From Chloroflexota bacterium (GTDB lineage Bacteria > Chloroflexota > Dehalococcoidia > SM23-28-2 > RBG-16-64-32): DNA of 64,000 bases. The position numbers and the translations under genes are program-made. The notes beneath the pieces were generated by a model. That model worked only from the letters and a program-made list of their open reading frames with translations, did not search any database and was not told the origin of the DNA. How positions within the stretch are numbered: the first letter of the stretch is position 1; each line of letters starts with the position of its first letter. Shown in pieces: positions 28,090-39,127 of the stretch. The stretch spans positions 56,381 through 120,380 of the forward strand of contig JAJCYV010000026.1 of assembly GCA_029262695.1 (NCBI GenBank). Reading direction: 5' to 3'.

Positions 28090-29376
28090 GTGTATCCTCG
28101 TGCCGGAGTGTCAGCTGATCCCGACTTCGTAACCCTGCCCGAATCGCGCCTGCCGGTGGTCGCGCGGCCTGACGTGCTGGTCGTCGGCGGCGGCTCTGCC
28201 GGCGTGTCGGCGGCCGCGGCGGCAGCACGGGCGGGCGCCGATACGACGCTCATCGAGCGCTTTAGCTACACGGGCGGCCTGGCGACGGGCGGCATGATCG
28301 TCCTTCTGCTGACGCTGGACGACGGCGCGGGCAGGCAGGCGGTGGCCGGTCTCTGCCAGGAGATGGTCGACCGCATGGAGCGACGCGGCGGCGTCTGGTA
28401 TCCGCCGCAAGAGCAGTGGAACGACCCGGACCCGGCGCTGGTCGAACACTGCCGGCGCTGGGGGCTCGTCTGGGGCAGCGGACCGCACCGCGTCCGCTAC
28501 TCGGTGGCGTTCGACCCCAACGCCTTCATCTTCGCCGCCGACGAGATGCTGCGGGAGGCCGGCGTGCACGTGCTCTACCAGACGTGGGCGGCCGAGCCGC
28601 TGCTGGAGGACGGGCGGATCGCGGCGGTGGTGGTGCAGAACAAGTCCGGCAGGCAGGCCATCGTGCCGCGCGTGGTGATCGACACGACCGGCGACGGCGA
28701 CATGTTCGCGGCGGCCGGTGAGCCGTACGAGGCGGAGCGCGTGCACCCGTGGCTCTGGTTCGAGATGGGCGGCGTGCGCGACATGGAGAAGGCGTTCGCG
28801 GCAGGCGGTCTGTTCTTCCGGACGACGGGCCGCGACCGGGCGCTCGTGCCCTGGGGCGGCGAGGCGCGCGTGCGCGAGAAGATCGACGCGACGGACGCGG
28901 CAGAGGTTTCGGCGGCGCTGGCCGAATGCCGGCGGATGGTGGAGGAGGAGGCTTCGCGGTTGTGCGGGAGCGTTCCGGGCTTTGAAGACGCCTATATATC
29001 GCTGATGGCGGACCAGCTGGGGATCACGGAATCGCGGCGGCTGCAGGGGCGCTACGTGATGGGGCGGGACGACATGGACCGCCGCTTCGATGACACGATC
29101 GCGCGCACGGGCCACTGGACGAAGTACGACTGCGTGTACAACGTCCCGTACGGCTCGCTGCTGACGCGGGGAACGGCGAACCTGCTTGCGGCCGGGCGCT
29201 GCATCTCGGTCGATCACCGTGTGCACCATGCGACGAAGGAGATACCAGCGTGCATGGCGACGGGACAGGCGGCGGGGATCGCCGCGGCGCTGGCGGCGGA
29301 GGGGCGTGACGCGGCGGCGGTGGACGTGGCGGCGCTGCAGAAGCGGCTACGGGACGCCGGCGCGATCCTGGAGTGA
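28090..29376 (+). CDS. FAD-dependent oxidoreductase
   Basis: PDVLVVGGGSAGVSAAAAAARAGADTTLIERFSYTGGLATGGM; GRCISVDHRVHHATKEIPACMATGQAAGIAAALA. Confidence 0.92.
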   Translation: MYPRAGVSADPDFVTLPESRLPVVARPDVLVVGGGSAGVSAAAAAARAGADTTLIERFSYTGGLATGGMIVLLLTLDDGAGRQAVAGLCQEMVDRMERRGGVWYPPQEQWNDPDPALVEHCRRWGLVWGSGPHRVRYSVAFDPNAFIFAADEMLREAGVHVLYQTWAAEPLLEDGRIAAVVVQNKSGRQAIVPRVVIDTTGDGDMFAAAGEPYEAERVHPWLWFEMGGVRDMEKAFAAGGLFFRTTGRDRALVPWGGEARVREKIDATDAAEVSAALAECRRMVEEEASRLCGSVPGFEDAYISLMADQLGITESRRLQGRYVMGRDDMDRRFDDTIARTGHWTKYDCVYNVPYGSLLTRGTANLLAAGRCISVDHRVHHATKEIPACMATGQAAGIAAALAAEGRDAAAVDVAALQKRLRDAGAILE

Positions 29377-29401
29377 GCTGAGCGGGGTCGGGGCGCCGGG
29401 C

Positions 29402-29815
29402 CTAGTCGGCGATGCGCTCGTCGGCTTCGCGGAGGCGCCGGACGAGCACCGGCAGCATGCCGACGGCGATCTCCGGGTGGTTCTTCATCTCGGCGGTGAA
29501 GTCCCAGCGGGTCATCGCCAGGCACTCGCTGTCCTCAACCGCACGGACGGTGGCGGAGCGCGGGAAGCCCTCAAAGAGCGCCATCTCGCCGAAGAAGTCG
29601 CCGGGGCCGTAGGTGGCGAGCGTCTGACCGTGGCGCTCGGCCTCAAGCTTGCCGCTGGAGACGACGAAGAAGCCGGCGGCCTGGTCGTTTTCCTCGATCA
29701 CTGCGTCGCCTGACTTGATGGTGCGCGGGACCATCAGCTTGGCGAGCCGCGACAGGTCGCCGCGACCGAGTTCAGAGAAGATCGGAACGCTCTTTAGCAG
29801 GTCCTCGCGGCCCAT
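29402..29815 (-). CDS. cyclic nucleotide-binding domain protein (no HTH)
   Basis: VPIFSELGRGDLSRLAKLM...GDAVIEENDQAAGFFVVSSGKLEAER...YGPGDFFGEMALFEGFPRSATVRA. Confidence 0.88.
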   Translation of the reverse strand: MGREDLLKSVPIFSELGRGDLSRLAKLMVPRTIKSGDAVIEENDQAAGFFVVSSGKLEAERHGQTLATYGPGDFFGEMALFEGFPRSATVRAVEDSECLAMTRWDFTAEMKNHPEIAVGMLPVLVRRLREADERIAD

Positions 29816-29911
29816 ATGACTGTCCTCCGCCTGGTGAATCCGTTGTGAGTGCGCCCACTGTAAGCAGTTTGCGCGAGGCGCGTCAACAGGCGGCGTGTAC
29901 CGTAGCGGGGC

Positions 29912-30352
29912 TCACTCACCGCCAGCGGGCGTCCGGGGGAGGACGACTGTCGCCTCGCCGGGCGTGGCGATGCCCTCGCGCTCGTTCTCGGCCCAGACTT
30001 CGAGGAAGACGAGCGCGTCCGCCTCCTCCTTGCCGGTGACCTTTCCGCGGCAGACCATCGTGTCCCCTGGCCGGTACTGGCGGCGCATCTCGAAGGCGAG
30101 GTGCTTGAGGAAGCCGGCGTCGCCCATCCAGTCCGTGATCAGGCGGACGAGGGCGGCCTGGACGAAGCCGGTGTTCATGAAGACGTCCTCGTGGCCGGCC
30201 TTGCGCGCGAAGGCGGGATCGAAGTGCACGGGGTACCAGTCCTGCGCGCCGCTGGCCTGGAGGAAAAGCCGCTTTACGTTTATGTCGAGTGAGATCTCCG
30301 GCAGTTCGTCGCCGGCGGCCACTGTGTCCCAGTGAACTTGCTCGCGGTTCAT
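29912..30352 (-). CDS. MaoC-like hot-dog dehydratase
   Basis: RLFLQASGAQDWYPVHFDPAFARKAGHEDVFMNTGF. Confidence 0.85.
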   Translation of the reverse strand: MNREQVHWDTVAAGDELPEISLDINVKRLFLQASGAQDWYPVHFDPAFARKAGHEDVFMNTGFVQAALVRLITDWMGDAGFLKHLAFEMRRQYRPGDTMVCRGKVTGKEEADALVFLEVWAENEREGIATPGEATVVLPRTPAGGE

Positions 30353-30427
30353 GCGCGGTGTCCAAGGTCACCAGCGAAGCGGACGTGGGCGCGGCGAGCA
30401 GCGCCCCTACCGGCGGCCTGTTCCCTG

Positions 30428-30928
30428 TCACCTGGCACCTGTCACCTCCTCGGGCGTGCGGTGGGTGAGGAGCGTGTTGCGGACGACGCAGACCTGATCG
30501 TCGCGCTGGTTGGTGATGATCGCCTCGGCGACGATCCAGACGGCCTCAGGGTCGATCGTGATGCCCTTCTGGTAGACGTCGGCGATGCGGCGGACGACGG
30601 AGAGATGATCGCCGACCTTGATGCGGGCCGACCACTCCACTTCCTGGCTCATGTTGACGATGCGCTTGCCGGGCGTCGGCACGACGGGGAAGAGCGGCTC
30701 GAAGACGGCGGGCCAGGGGCCGAGGCTGGCGAAGTAGTGCGCGAGCCAGCCGGACGGCGGGCAATGCGCCCCGCCTTCGCGGTCAGGATCGATGAAGAGC
30801 GGGTTGTTGTCCTCCACCATGTGGCAGTGGCGCCGGATGGGGTCGTGCTCGACGGGGTAGCGGCCGCGGGCCTTCTTCGTCTCGAAGCCGATGTACTTGC
30901 GGCGCACCTCTTCGATGTCGTAGGCCAT
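30428..30928 (-). CDS. FAS1-like/MaoC N-terminal-type dehydratase subunit
   Basis: VRRKYIGFETKKARGRYPVEHDPIRRHCHMVEDNNPLFIDPD...GKRIVNMSQEVEWSARIKVGDHLSVVRRI. Confidence 0.85.
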   Translation of the reverse strand: MAYDIEEVRRKYIGFETKKARGRYPVEHDPIRRHCHMVEDNNPLFIDPDREGGAHCPPSGWLAHYFASLGPWPAVFEPLFPVVPTPGKRIVNMSQEVEWSARIKVGDHLSVVRRIADVYQKGITIDPEAVWIVAEAIITNQRDDQVCVVRNTLLTHRTPEEVTGAR

Positions 30929-30931
30929 CGC

Positions 30932-31729
30932 TCAGACGGGCGCGGCGGCGTGGACGCGATCGAGGAAGCCGGCGAGGGCGCGGTTGAAGTCGGCCGGCTG
31001 CTCCAGTGTCGGGCTGTGCCCTGAGCGGGCGATCCACAGCAGCTCGCTGTCCGGGATCGCTCCGTGCAGGTCGCGCGACGGCTGGGCGAACGGCTCGTCG
31101 TTTTCGCCGCAGACGATGAGCGCCGGAACGGTGAGGGAGGCGAGACGGTGGAGCAGCGGCTCGCGGTCGCGCATCGCCAGGCTGCCGCCGATGTAGGCGT
31201 CGACGGACGTCATCACGAACTGCTCGCGCCAGAGCTGGAGGTCGTCCGGGTTGGCGGCGCGCGGGTCGTCCTTCGCGCGCAGCTCGAACGTCGCCTCGAT
31301 GCCTTCGTCGCGAGCGGTCTGTCGCAGCTTCTCGCCCCACTGCTCGAAGCCGGTGAGTGGCGCCCCGGAAGTGTCGACGAGGGCCAGCCCGCGCACGAGC
31401 TGCGGGTTGTCGAGGATGACGTGCTGCGCGATCATGCCGCCCATCGAGTGACCGACGAGATAGCACTCCTCGATGCCGATCTCGCGGATGGCGGCGCAGG
31501 CGACGGCAGCCATGTTGGGCAGCGCGTAGAAGCCGGTGTCGGCCGGCTTGTCGGACTGGCCGTGACCGGGGTGGTCGATGGAGACGCAGCGGAAGCGGTC
31601 GCGGAGCGAGGGGACGGTGAGAGCCCAGCTGCGGGTGTTGCCGGTGAAGCCGTGAAGGAAGACGATCGGGAACCCCTCTCCGACGTCTCGGTAGTGGATC
31701 TTCAGGCCGTTCGCGGTCACTTCCGGCAT
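30932..31729 (-). CDS. alpha/beta hydrolase
   Basis: FPIVFLHGFTGNTRSW, DHPGHGQSDKP, LVGHSMGGMIAQHV, C-terminal SGHSPTLEQP. Confidence 0.92.
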   Translation of the reverse strand: MPEVTANGLKIHYRDVGEGFPIVFLHGFTGNTRSWALTVPSLRDRFRCVSIDHPGHGQSDKPADTGFYALPNMAAVACAAIREIGIEECYLVGHSMGGMIAQHVILDNPQLVRGLALVDTSGAPLTGFEQWGEKLRQTARDEGIEATFELRAKDDPRAANPDDLQLWREQFVMTSVDAYIGGSLAMRDREPLLHRLASLTVPALIVCGENDEPFAQPSRDLHGAIPDSELLWIARSGHSPTLEQPADFNRALAGFLDRVHAAAPV

Positions 31730-31789
31730 CTCAGCACCTCCTGGCGGGCGAGTATATCACCGGGGGAAGGTGAAGTATCCTCAGATGGC

Positions 31790-32023
31790 ATGAAGATCAC
31801 GGTGGAGCTGCGAGGATACCTGGACCAGTACGCGCCCAGTGAGGATGCTACCTTCCCTTACGAGATGGCGGCCGGCGCGACCGTTCGCGACGTGCTGGAG
31901 CGGCTGCAGATCACGGACGAGCTGGCAGCGGCGGTGATCGTCGGCGGTGAGGCGACGGACACCGGGCGGGCGCTGGCTGAGGGCGACCGGCTGACGCTGA
32001 TACCGCCGCTGGCCGGCGGCTGA
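31790..32023 (+). CDS. MoaD/ThiS family protein
   Basis: MKITVELRGYLDQY...LTLIPPLAGG (C-terminal GG). Confidence 0.85.
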   Translation: MKITVELRGYLDQYAPSEDATFPYEMAAGATVRDVLERLQITDELAAAVIVGGEATDTGRALAEGDRLTLIPPLAGG

Positions 32024-32047
32024 CCGAGCCGCCGCGCCAACTACCGG

Positions 32048-32076
32048 TTGACGCCCGCTGCACGTTTCGGCATGAT
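32048..32076 (+). promoter_or_regulatory. sigma70-type promoter of the Fur-family gene
   Basis: TTGACG - 17 nt - CATGAT. Confidence 0.5.
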
Positions 32077-32101
32077 GCAGATGCAACCACTTGCATTTGC
32101 A
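32076..32101. promoter_or_regulatory. candidate operator: TGCAGATGCAA-CCAC-TTGCATTTGCA
   Basis: 11-bp arms, one mismatch, 4-bp spacer, overlapping promoter -10 and presumed TSS upstream of a Fur-family gene. Confidence 0.6.
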
Positions 32102-32113
32102 CCGGAGGGCACT

Positions 32114-32542
32114 ATGGCCTGCGAAAACGAGACCGCCGTGGTATTGAGGGAAGCGGGACAGAAGGTCACTCCGCAGCGCGTTCACATCCTCTGCGCGATC
32201 CGCCATTCCGGCGTACACATCACCGCCTCGCAGCTCATCGAAGAGCTGCGGACGTCTCACCCGTTCGTCGACGCCTCGACGGTCTACCGGACGCTGGCAT
32301 CGGCCGCCGACCTGGGGCTCGTATACGAGACGGACATGGGCTCGGGCGAGAGCGAGTTCGAGTGGGTGGGCAAGGACCGGCACCACCACCTGATCTGCCG
32401 TACGTGTGGCGACGTGACGTCGCTCGACAACAGTTACCTTGACGGGGTGGCGACGCTGCTCTACGAGGAGGCCGGCTTCCAGGCAGACCTCGGCCACTTC
32501 GCGATCTTCGGCGTCTGCAAGAGCTGCCAGGCGAAAGCCTAG
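32114..32542 (+). CDS. Fur-family metalloregulator
   Basis: LREAGQKVTPQRVHILCAIRHSG, FVDASTVYRTLASAADLGLVYE, HHHLICRTCGDV, CKSCQAKA; SD GGAGGG before ATG 32114. Confidence 0.88.
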   Translation: MACENETAVVLREAGQKVTPQRVHILCAIRHSGVHITASQLIEELRTSHPFVDASTVYRTLASAADLGLVYETDMGSGESEFEWVGKDRHHHLICRTCGDVTSLDNSYLDGVATLLYEEAGFQADLGHFAIFGVCKSCQAKA

Positions 32543-32551
32543 GCGCGAAGG

Positions 32552-33589
32552 ATGGTCCCCGCAGAAGCACTGCCAGTCCTGACGTTCGTCGGCTCAGCGG
32601 GCGTGATCAGCGCGGCGCTGGCGCTCGGTCTGCGCCACGGCATCGACTGGGACCACATCGCGGCGATTACGGACATCACGAGCACGACGGCAGAGCTGCC
32701 CGACGCGGAGAAGTGGCTGACGGGCGAGCCTGGCGTCATGCTGACGGACGAGTCCCATCACGGTATCGGCCACAGCCACGAGGGCGCGGCAACGGCCGTG
32801 ATCTCCGAGACGGCCGTTGCCTCCGGCCACGACCCTGCACACGTCCACGCTGAGGCAGCCGTGCAGGCGAGCGGCGGCAGCGGCAACGGCCAGCCGGGGG
32901 CGATGACGGGATTCGTCAGCAAGCAGCGGACGGCGCTGCTCCTGGGAAGCCTCTATGCGCTTGGCCACGGCAGCGTTGTGTTCGCGCTGGGCGTGCTGGC
33001 GATCGTCGCGCGCGGGTTCCTGCCCGACTGGATCGACCCGGTGATGGAGCGAGTGGTGGGGGTGACGCTGATACTGCTGGCGCTCTACCTCTTCTACGCG
33101 ATCTTCCGCTTCTTCCGGTCCGGCGAGGAGATGCGCCTGCGGAGCCGCTGGATGCTGATCTTCTCGGGCATTCGCAACGCCTACGAAGGCGTTCGCGCCC
33201 GCGTGTTCGGCAAGCCGAGAGAGCACGTGCACGCCGAGCAGCAGTACGGCGCGAGGACGGCGCTGGGGATCGGCGCGATCCACGGCATCGGGGCGGAGAC
33301 CGGGACGCAGGTGCTGGTGATCACGACGGCTGTCGGCGCATCGAGCCAGGTCGGCGGTGTGATCGCGCTGCTGGCGTTCATCGCGGGCCTGCTGATCTCG
33401 AACACGGCGATCACTGTGCTGAGCACGGTGACGGTCGTCTCGAGCGCGCGGCGGCAGTGGATCTACGTCGCGGCAGGCGGTATCGCGGCGGTGCTGAGCC
33501 TCGTGGTGGGCGTACTGTTCCTCGCCCAGGCGGGCGATCTGCTGCCGGACCTGGACCGCTTCGTCAGCTGGATCGGCGGCCCGGAGTAG
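32552..33589 (+). CDS. NiCoT-like nickel/cobalt transporter
   Basis: LGLRHGIDWDHIAAITDIT signature, His-rich loop, SLYALGHGSVVFALG. Confidence 0.82.
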   Translation: MVPAEALPVLTFVGSAGVISAALALGLRHGIDWDHIAAITDITSTTAELPDAEKWLTGEPGVMLTDESHHGIGHSHEGAATAVISETAVASGHDPAHVHAEAAVQASGGSGNGQPGAMTGFVSKQRTALLLGSLYALGHGSVVFALGVLAIVARGFLPDWIDPVMERVVGVTLILLALYLFYAIFRFFRSGEEMRLRSRWMLIFSGIRNAYEGVRARVFGKPREHVHAEQQYGARTALGIGAIHGIGAETGTQVLVITTAVGASSQVGGVIALLAFIAGLLISNTAITVLSTVTVVSSARRQWIYVAAGGIAAVLSLVVGVLFLAQAGDLLPDLDRFVSWIGGPE

Positions 33590-33697
33590 TGGGCTCGCTC
33601 CGGTGCGCGCTATAATCGGGGCGATCTTCAGCGGAGACGCTCCGATGCGCCAGAGCTAGACGGCATTTCAGACACGACACGCCAGGCCCTGCACGGG

Positions 33698-33713
33698 CCA
33701 ATGCCAGCATTGG
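33698..33713. repeat. palindrome CCAATGC-CA-GCATTGG upstream of SDR gene
   Basis: 7-bp perfect arms, right arm adjoining the GGAG SD. Confidence 0.5.
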
Positions 33714-33723
33714 AGTTACCGCA

Positions 33724-34566
33724 ATGATCGAATCACGCCTTAAAGGCCGCACTGCTATCGTCACCGGCGCACAGCACGGCGTCGGCGCCGCCACCGCAAT
33801 CGCTCTCGCCAGAGAGGGCGTCCGCGTCGTCGTTACGTTCAAGCGCCAGTGGCTCGACGGCCCACCCCCGCATGAATGGCCGGATGCGTATGTCGACGCT
33901 CAGAAGCGGGACGCCGAAGAAGTGATGTCAGCGATCCGTGATGAAGATGGGGACGCAGCCGAGGTTGAGGTCGACCTCGCCGAGGAGGACGCGGCGACGA
34001 CGCTGTTCGACCTCGCCGAGGAGCGATTCGGGCAGGTCGACATCCTCATCAACAACGCGGCCCATTGCCGCAGTGACAGCCTGCGAGACGACAGCCGCGT
34101 CATCCCAGCAGGGCCGAGGACGACGGGCTTCACGCCGGAGACGTTCGACCCTCACTTCGCGGTGAATGCGCGCGCTGTTGCGCTGCTGATGAGCGAATTC
34201 GCCCGCCGCCACGCCGCGCGGGGCCTCGACTGGGGGCGCATCGTCAGCATCAGCACCGAAGGAGCCCGCTGCTTCCCCGGCGAGATCTCCTACGGCGCCA
34301 GCAAGGCGGCGATGGAGGCGCTTACGCGCTCGGCGGCGGTCGAACTCGGGCCTCAGGGCGTCACGGCGAACGTCCTGTCGCTGGGCGCGGTGCAGACCGG
34401 GTGGATCACTCCGGAGCTGGATGCAACGATCAGCCGGCGGACGCCGCTCGGACGAGTCGGGATGCCGGAGGACATTGCGGACGTCATCGTCTTTCTTGCG
34501 TCGCACCAGGCGCGCTGGGTGACCGGCCAGACGATCTTCGTCGGCGGGGGCAGCACGCTGTTCTAA
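33724..34566 (+). CDS. SDR family oxidoreductase
   Basis: AIVTGAQHGVGAATAIALAREG, NNAAHC, YGASKAAMEALTRSAAVELGPQGVTAN, WVTGQTIFVGGG. Confidence 0.92.
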   Translation: MIESRLKGRTAIVTGAQHGVGAATAIALAREGVRVVVTFKRQWLDGPPPHEWPDAYVDAQKRDAEEVMSAIRDEDGDAAEVEVDLAEEDAATTLFDLAEERFGQVDILINNAAHCRSDSLRDDSRVIPAGPRTTGFTPETFDPHFAVNARAVALLMSEFARRHAARGLDWGRIVSISTEGARCFPGEISYGASKAAMEALTRSAAVELGPQGVTANVLSLGAVQTGWITPELDATISRRTPLGRVGMPEDIADVIVFLASHQARWVTGQTIFVGGGSTLF

Positions 34567-34877
34567 TCTACAGCGACGCTGACGTCGTCGCCGTCGACCT
34601 GAACCTCGTAGGTCGGGAGCGGCTCGTCCGGCGGCCCGGCGACGACCTCGCCGGTCGTGGCGTTGAACTGGCCAGCGTGGAACGGGCACTCGACGATGCC
34701 GCCTTCGAGGAGCATCCCCTCCCCCATCGGGCCCTGGCGGTGTGTGCAGTCGTTGCTGAAGCAGACGAGCTTGCCGTCGATGTTGGCGATCACGACTTCC
34801 TTGTCGCCGGCCTCGACGATCTTCATCTCGCCGGGCGGCACCTCGCTGGCGCTGGCCACTCGCACGAACTCGGGCAT
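34563..34877 (-). CDS. Rieske [2Fe-2S] ferredoxin-type protein
   Basis: CTHRQGPMGEG...VECPFHAGQFNATTGEVVAGP. Confidence 0.92.
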   Translation of the reverse strand: MPEFVRVASASEVPPGEMKIVEAGDKEVVIANIDGKLVCFSNDCTHRQGPMGEGMLLEGGIVECPFHAGQFNATTGEVVAGPPDEPLPTYEVQVDGDDVSVAVD

Positions 34878-34933
34878 GGGGCATCCTCCTGCAGGCGTCT
34901 GACGTCGGTTAGTGGATAAGATACCATTCGGCG

Positions 34934-34962
34934 TTGCCGGGTTTCGCCTGCGCTGCTAACAT
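34934..34962 (+). promoter_or_regulatory. promoter of pyr operon
   Basis: TTGCCG - 17 nt - TAACAT upstream of the PyrR leader. Confidence 0.5.
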
Positions 34963-35001
34963 TGGTGGAGCGAAACCGTCCTAACAACCGAGACCTTTAA
35001 T

Positions 35002-35019
35002 GCGGTCCTGCGAGGCCGC
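35002..35019 (+). promoter_or_regulatory. PyrR-binding (anti-antiterminator) loop
   Basis: GCGGTCCTGCGAGGCCGC matches the PyrR-binding consensus UCCNGNGAGGY within a stem. Confidence 0.8.
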
Positions 35020-35087
35020 CAAGGGAGATCGAGTTGACGCACGAAGACGTCCCGGCCAACCGCATACAGCATCGCCTGACGCGCGGC

Positions 35088-36662
<1,575 letters not shown>

Positions 36663-36666
<4 letters not shown>

Positions 36667-37964
36667 ACGACATCACCGTCCGCGGCGGGCGCGTTCTGGA
36701 CCCGGCGAACGGCATCGACGCTGTCGCCGACGTGATCGTGCGCGACGGCGTCATCGCCGAGGTCGGCAAAGCGGCGAAGGCACCCGGCGACGTTATCGAC
36801 GCCTCGGGGCTCGTCGTCTGTCCGGGGTTCGTTGACGTGCACGCGCACCTGCGCGAGCCGGGCTTTGAGCACAAGGAGACGGTCGAGACGGGCACGCGGG
36901 CGGCGGCGCGCGGCGGCTTCACTACCGTCTGCGCGATGCCCAACACGGAGCCACCGACGGACTCCGCCGGCGCCGTCGAGTTCGTCCTGCGCACGGCGGC
37001 CGCGAAGGGCGTCGTTCGTGTGCTGCCGATCGGCTGCGTGACGAAGGGCCGCGCGGGCCACGATTTGGCGGAACTGGCCGAGCTGTCGGCGGCCGGCGCG
37101 GTCGCCTTCAGCGACGACGGCGCGCCCGTGGCGGACGCCGCGCTGATGCGGCGTGCGCTCGAGTACGCCGGCATGCTGCAGACGCCCGTGATCGACCACG
37201 CGGAGGAGCCGGCGCTGGCAGCCGGCGGAGTGATGCACGAGGGTTGGGTCTCGACGCGACTCGGTCTGCGCGGAGTACCGGCGGCGGCGGAAGAGTCGTT
37301 TGTCGCGCGCGACATCGCCCTCGCGCAGGCAACCGGATCGCGGGTGCACCTGGCGCACGTCAGCACGGCGGGATCGGTGGAGCTGGTGCGGGCGGCGAAG
37401 GCGCGCGGCGCGCCGGTGACGGCGGAGGTGACGCCGCATCACCTGGCGCTGACGCACGAAGCGGTGCTAACGGGCCCCACCGAGGGCGGCGCGCTGGCCT
37501 ACGACACGAACGCGAAGGTGAACCCGCCGCTGCGCACGCCGGAGGACGTGGCGGCCTGCGTGGCAGGGCTCCTCGACGGGACGATCGACTGCATCGCGAC
37601 GGATCACGCACCGCACGCGACGCAGGACAAGCTCTGCGAGTTCGATGCGGCGGCGATGGGCATCAGCGGCCTGGAGACGGCGCTGGCGCTCAGCCTGACG
37701 GCGATCCCGCTGGAGGCGGCGGTCGAGCGGCTGACGGCGGCCCCGGCGGCGACGCTGGGGCTGGAGCGGCACGTGCCGGGCATCGGCTCGCTCTCGAAGG
37801 GCGCGCCGGGCGACGTCGCGATCATCGACCCGGAGGGGGAGTGGACGGTGGAGCCGGAGACGTTCGCGAGCCTGGGCAAGAACACGCCGCTGACCGGCCG
37901 CACGCTAAAGGGCCGCGTGGTGGCGACGGTCTACGCCGGGAAGGTTGTGCACGATGCCCGCTAG
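36663..37964 (+). CDS. pyrC: dihydroorotase
   Basis: FVDVHAHLREPGFEHKETVETGTRAAARGGFTTVCAMPNT; TDHAPHATQDK. Confidence 0.96.
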
Positions 37965-39069
37965 GCCCGCTCAGCTCGTGCTGGAGGACGGAACTGTGTT
38001 TCGCGGCGAGTCGTTCGGGGCGGACGTGACTTCGGCGGGCGAGGTGGTGTTCTCGACGGCGATGACGGGGTACCAGGAGATGCTCACGGACCCGTCGTTC
38101 GCGGGGCAGGTGCTGGTGCTGACGTATCCGCTGGCCGGCAACTACGGGATCAACGCCGAGGACGTCGAGTCGAAGCGCATCCAGGTCGCCGGGCTCGTCG
38201 TGCACGAGGCCTGCGACGCGCCCTCGCACTGGCGCTCCGAGCGGACGCTGGGCGAGTACCTGGCGTCGGAGAGCATCCCGGGGATCGCCGGCGTCGACAC
38301 TCGCGCGCTGACCCGCAAGCTGCGCAGCGCCGGCGTGATGATGGGCGCGGTGACGAGCGACGAGACGCCGGAGCAGGCGCTCGCCCGTCTGCGCTCAGCG
38401 CCGAGATACGGGGAAGTGGACCTCGTGCGCGGCGTCAGCACGGATGAGCCGTACGAGTGGGATCCCGCCGCTTCGGATGTCAGGCTGAAGCCTGACCCTC
38501 AGAGGAATGTGGTGGTGGTGGACGACGGGGTGAAGTACAACATCATGCGCCTGCTGGCCGAGCGCGGCTGCCGGGTGACGGCGCTGCCGCCGGACGCGAG
38601 CGCGGAGACGATCCTGGCGCTTTCGCCGGACGGGATCCTGTTCTCGCCGGGGCCGGGCGACCCGAAGTTCCTCGACTACCAGGTGGCGACTGTGCGCTCG
38701 CTGATCGGCAAGGCACCGATCCTCGGCATCTGTCTGGGCCACCAGGTGCTGGGCCGGGCGTTCGGCGCGGACACGTTCAAGCTGAAGTTCGGGCACCGCG
38801 GCGCGAACCACCCGGTGCAGGACGTCGAGACCGGCCGCGTGCACATCACGGCGCAGAACCACGGCTACGCGGTCGATCCCGACGGCCTGTCGAGCGATAT
38901 CGAGGTCTCGCAGGTGCACCTGAACGACGGCACGTGCGAGGGGTTACGGCACCGCAGCGAGCCGGTGATGTCGATCCAGTACCACTCGGAGGCCTCGCCG
39001 GGGCCGCTGGACAACGTGTACGTGTTCGACCGCTTCGTGGAGATGATGGACGCAGTGAACAGTGGTTAG
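37954..39069 (+). CDS. carA: carbamoyl-phosphate synthase small subunit
   Basis: LEDGTVFRGESFG, AMTGYQEMLTDPSFAGQ, LGICLGHQVLGRAFGA, EASPGP. Confidence 0.96.
   Translation: MPARPAQLVLEDGTVFRGESFGADVTSAGEVVFSTAMTGYQEMLTDPSFAGQVLVLTYPLAGNYGINAEDVESKRIQVAGLVVHEACDAPSHWRSERTLGEYLASESIPGIAGVDTRALTRKLRSAGVMMGAVTSDETPEQALARLRSAPRYGEVDLVRGVSTDEPYEWDPAASDVRLKPDPQRNVVVVDDGVKYNIMRLLAERGCRVTALPPDASAETILALSPDGILFSPGPGDPKFLDYQVATVRSLIGKAPILGICLGHQVLGRAFGADTFKLKFGHRGANHPVQDVETGRVHITAQNHGYAVDPDGLSSDIEVSQVHLNDGTCEGLRHRSEPVMSIQYHSEASPGPLDNVYVFDRFVEMMDAVNSG
38479..38496. repeat. palindromic repeat GTCAGGCTGAAGCCTGAC inside carA
   Basis: 8-bp arms, 2-nt centre; resembles intergenic palindrome at 39097. Confidence 0.5.
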
Positions 39070-39096
39070 TGGACAGGATTCCGAAGCAACCGGAAG

Positions 39097-39114
39097 GTCG
39101 GGCTTCAGCCCGAC
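39097..39114. repeat. palindromic repeat GTCGGGCTTCAGCCCGAC
   Basis: 8-bp arms between carA and the GNAT gene. Confidence 0.55.
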
Positions 39115-39127
39115 GGGAGGACGCCCG

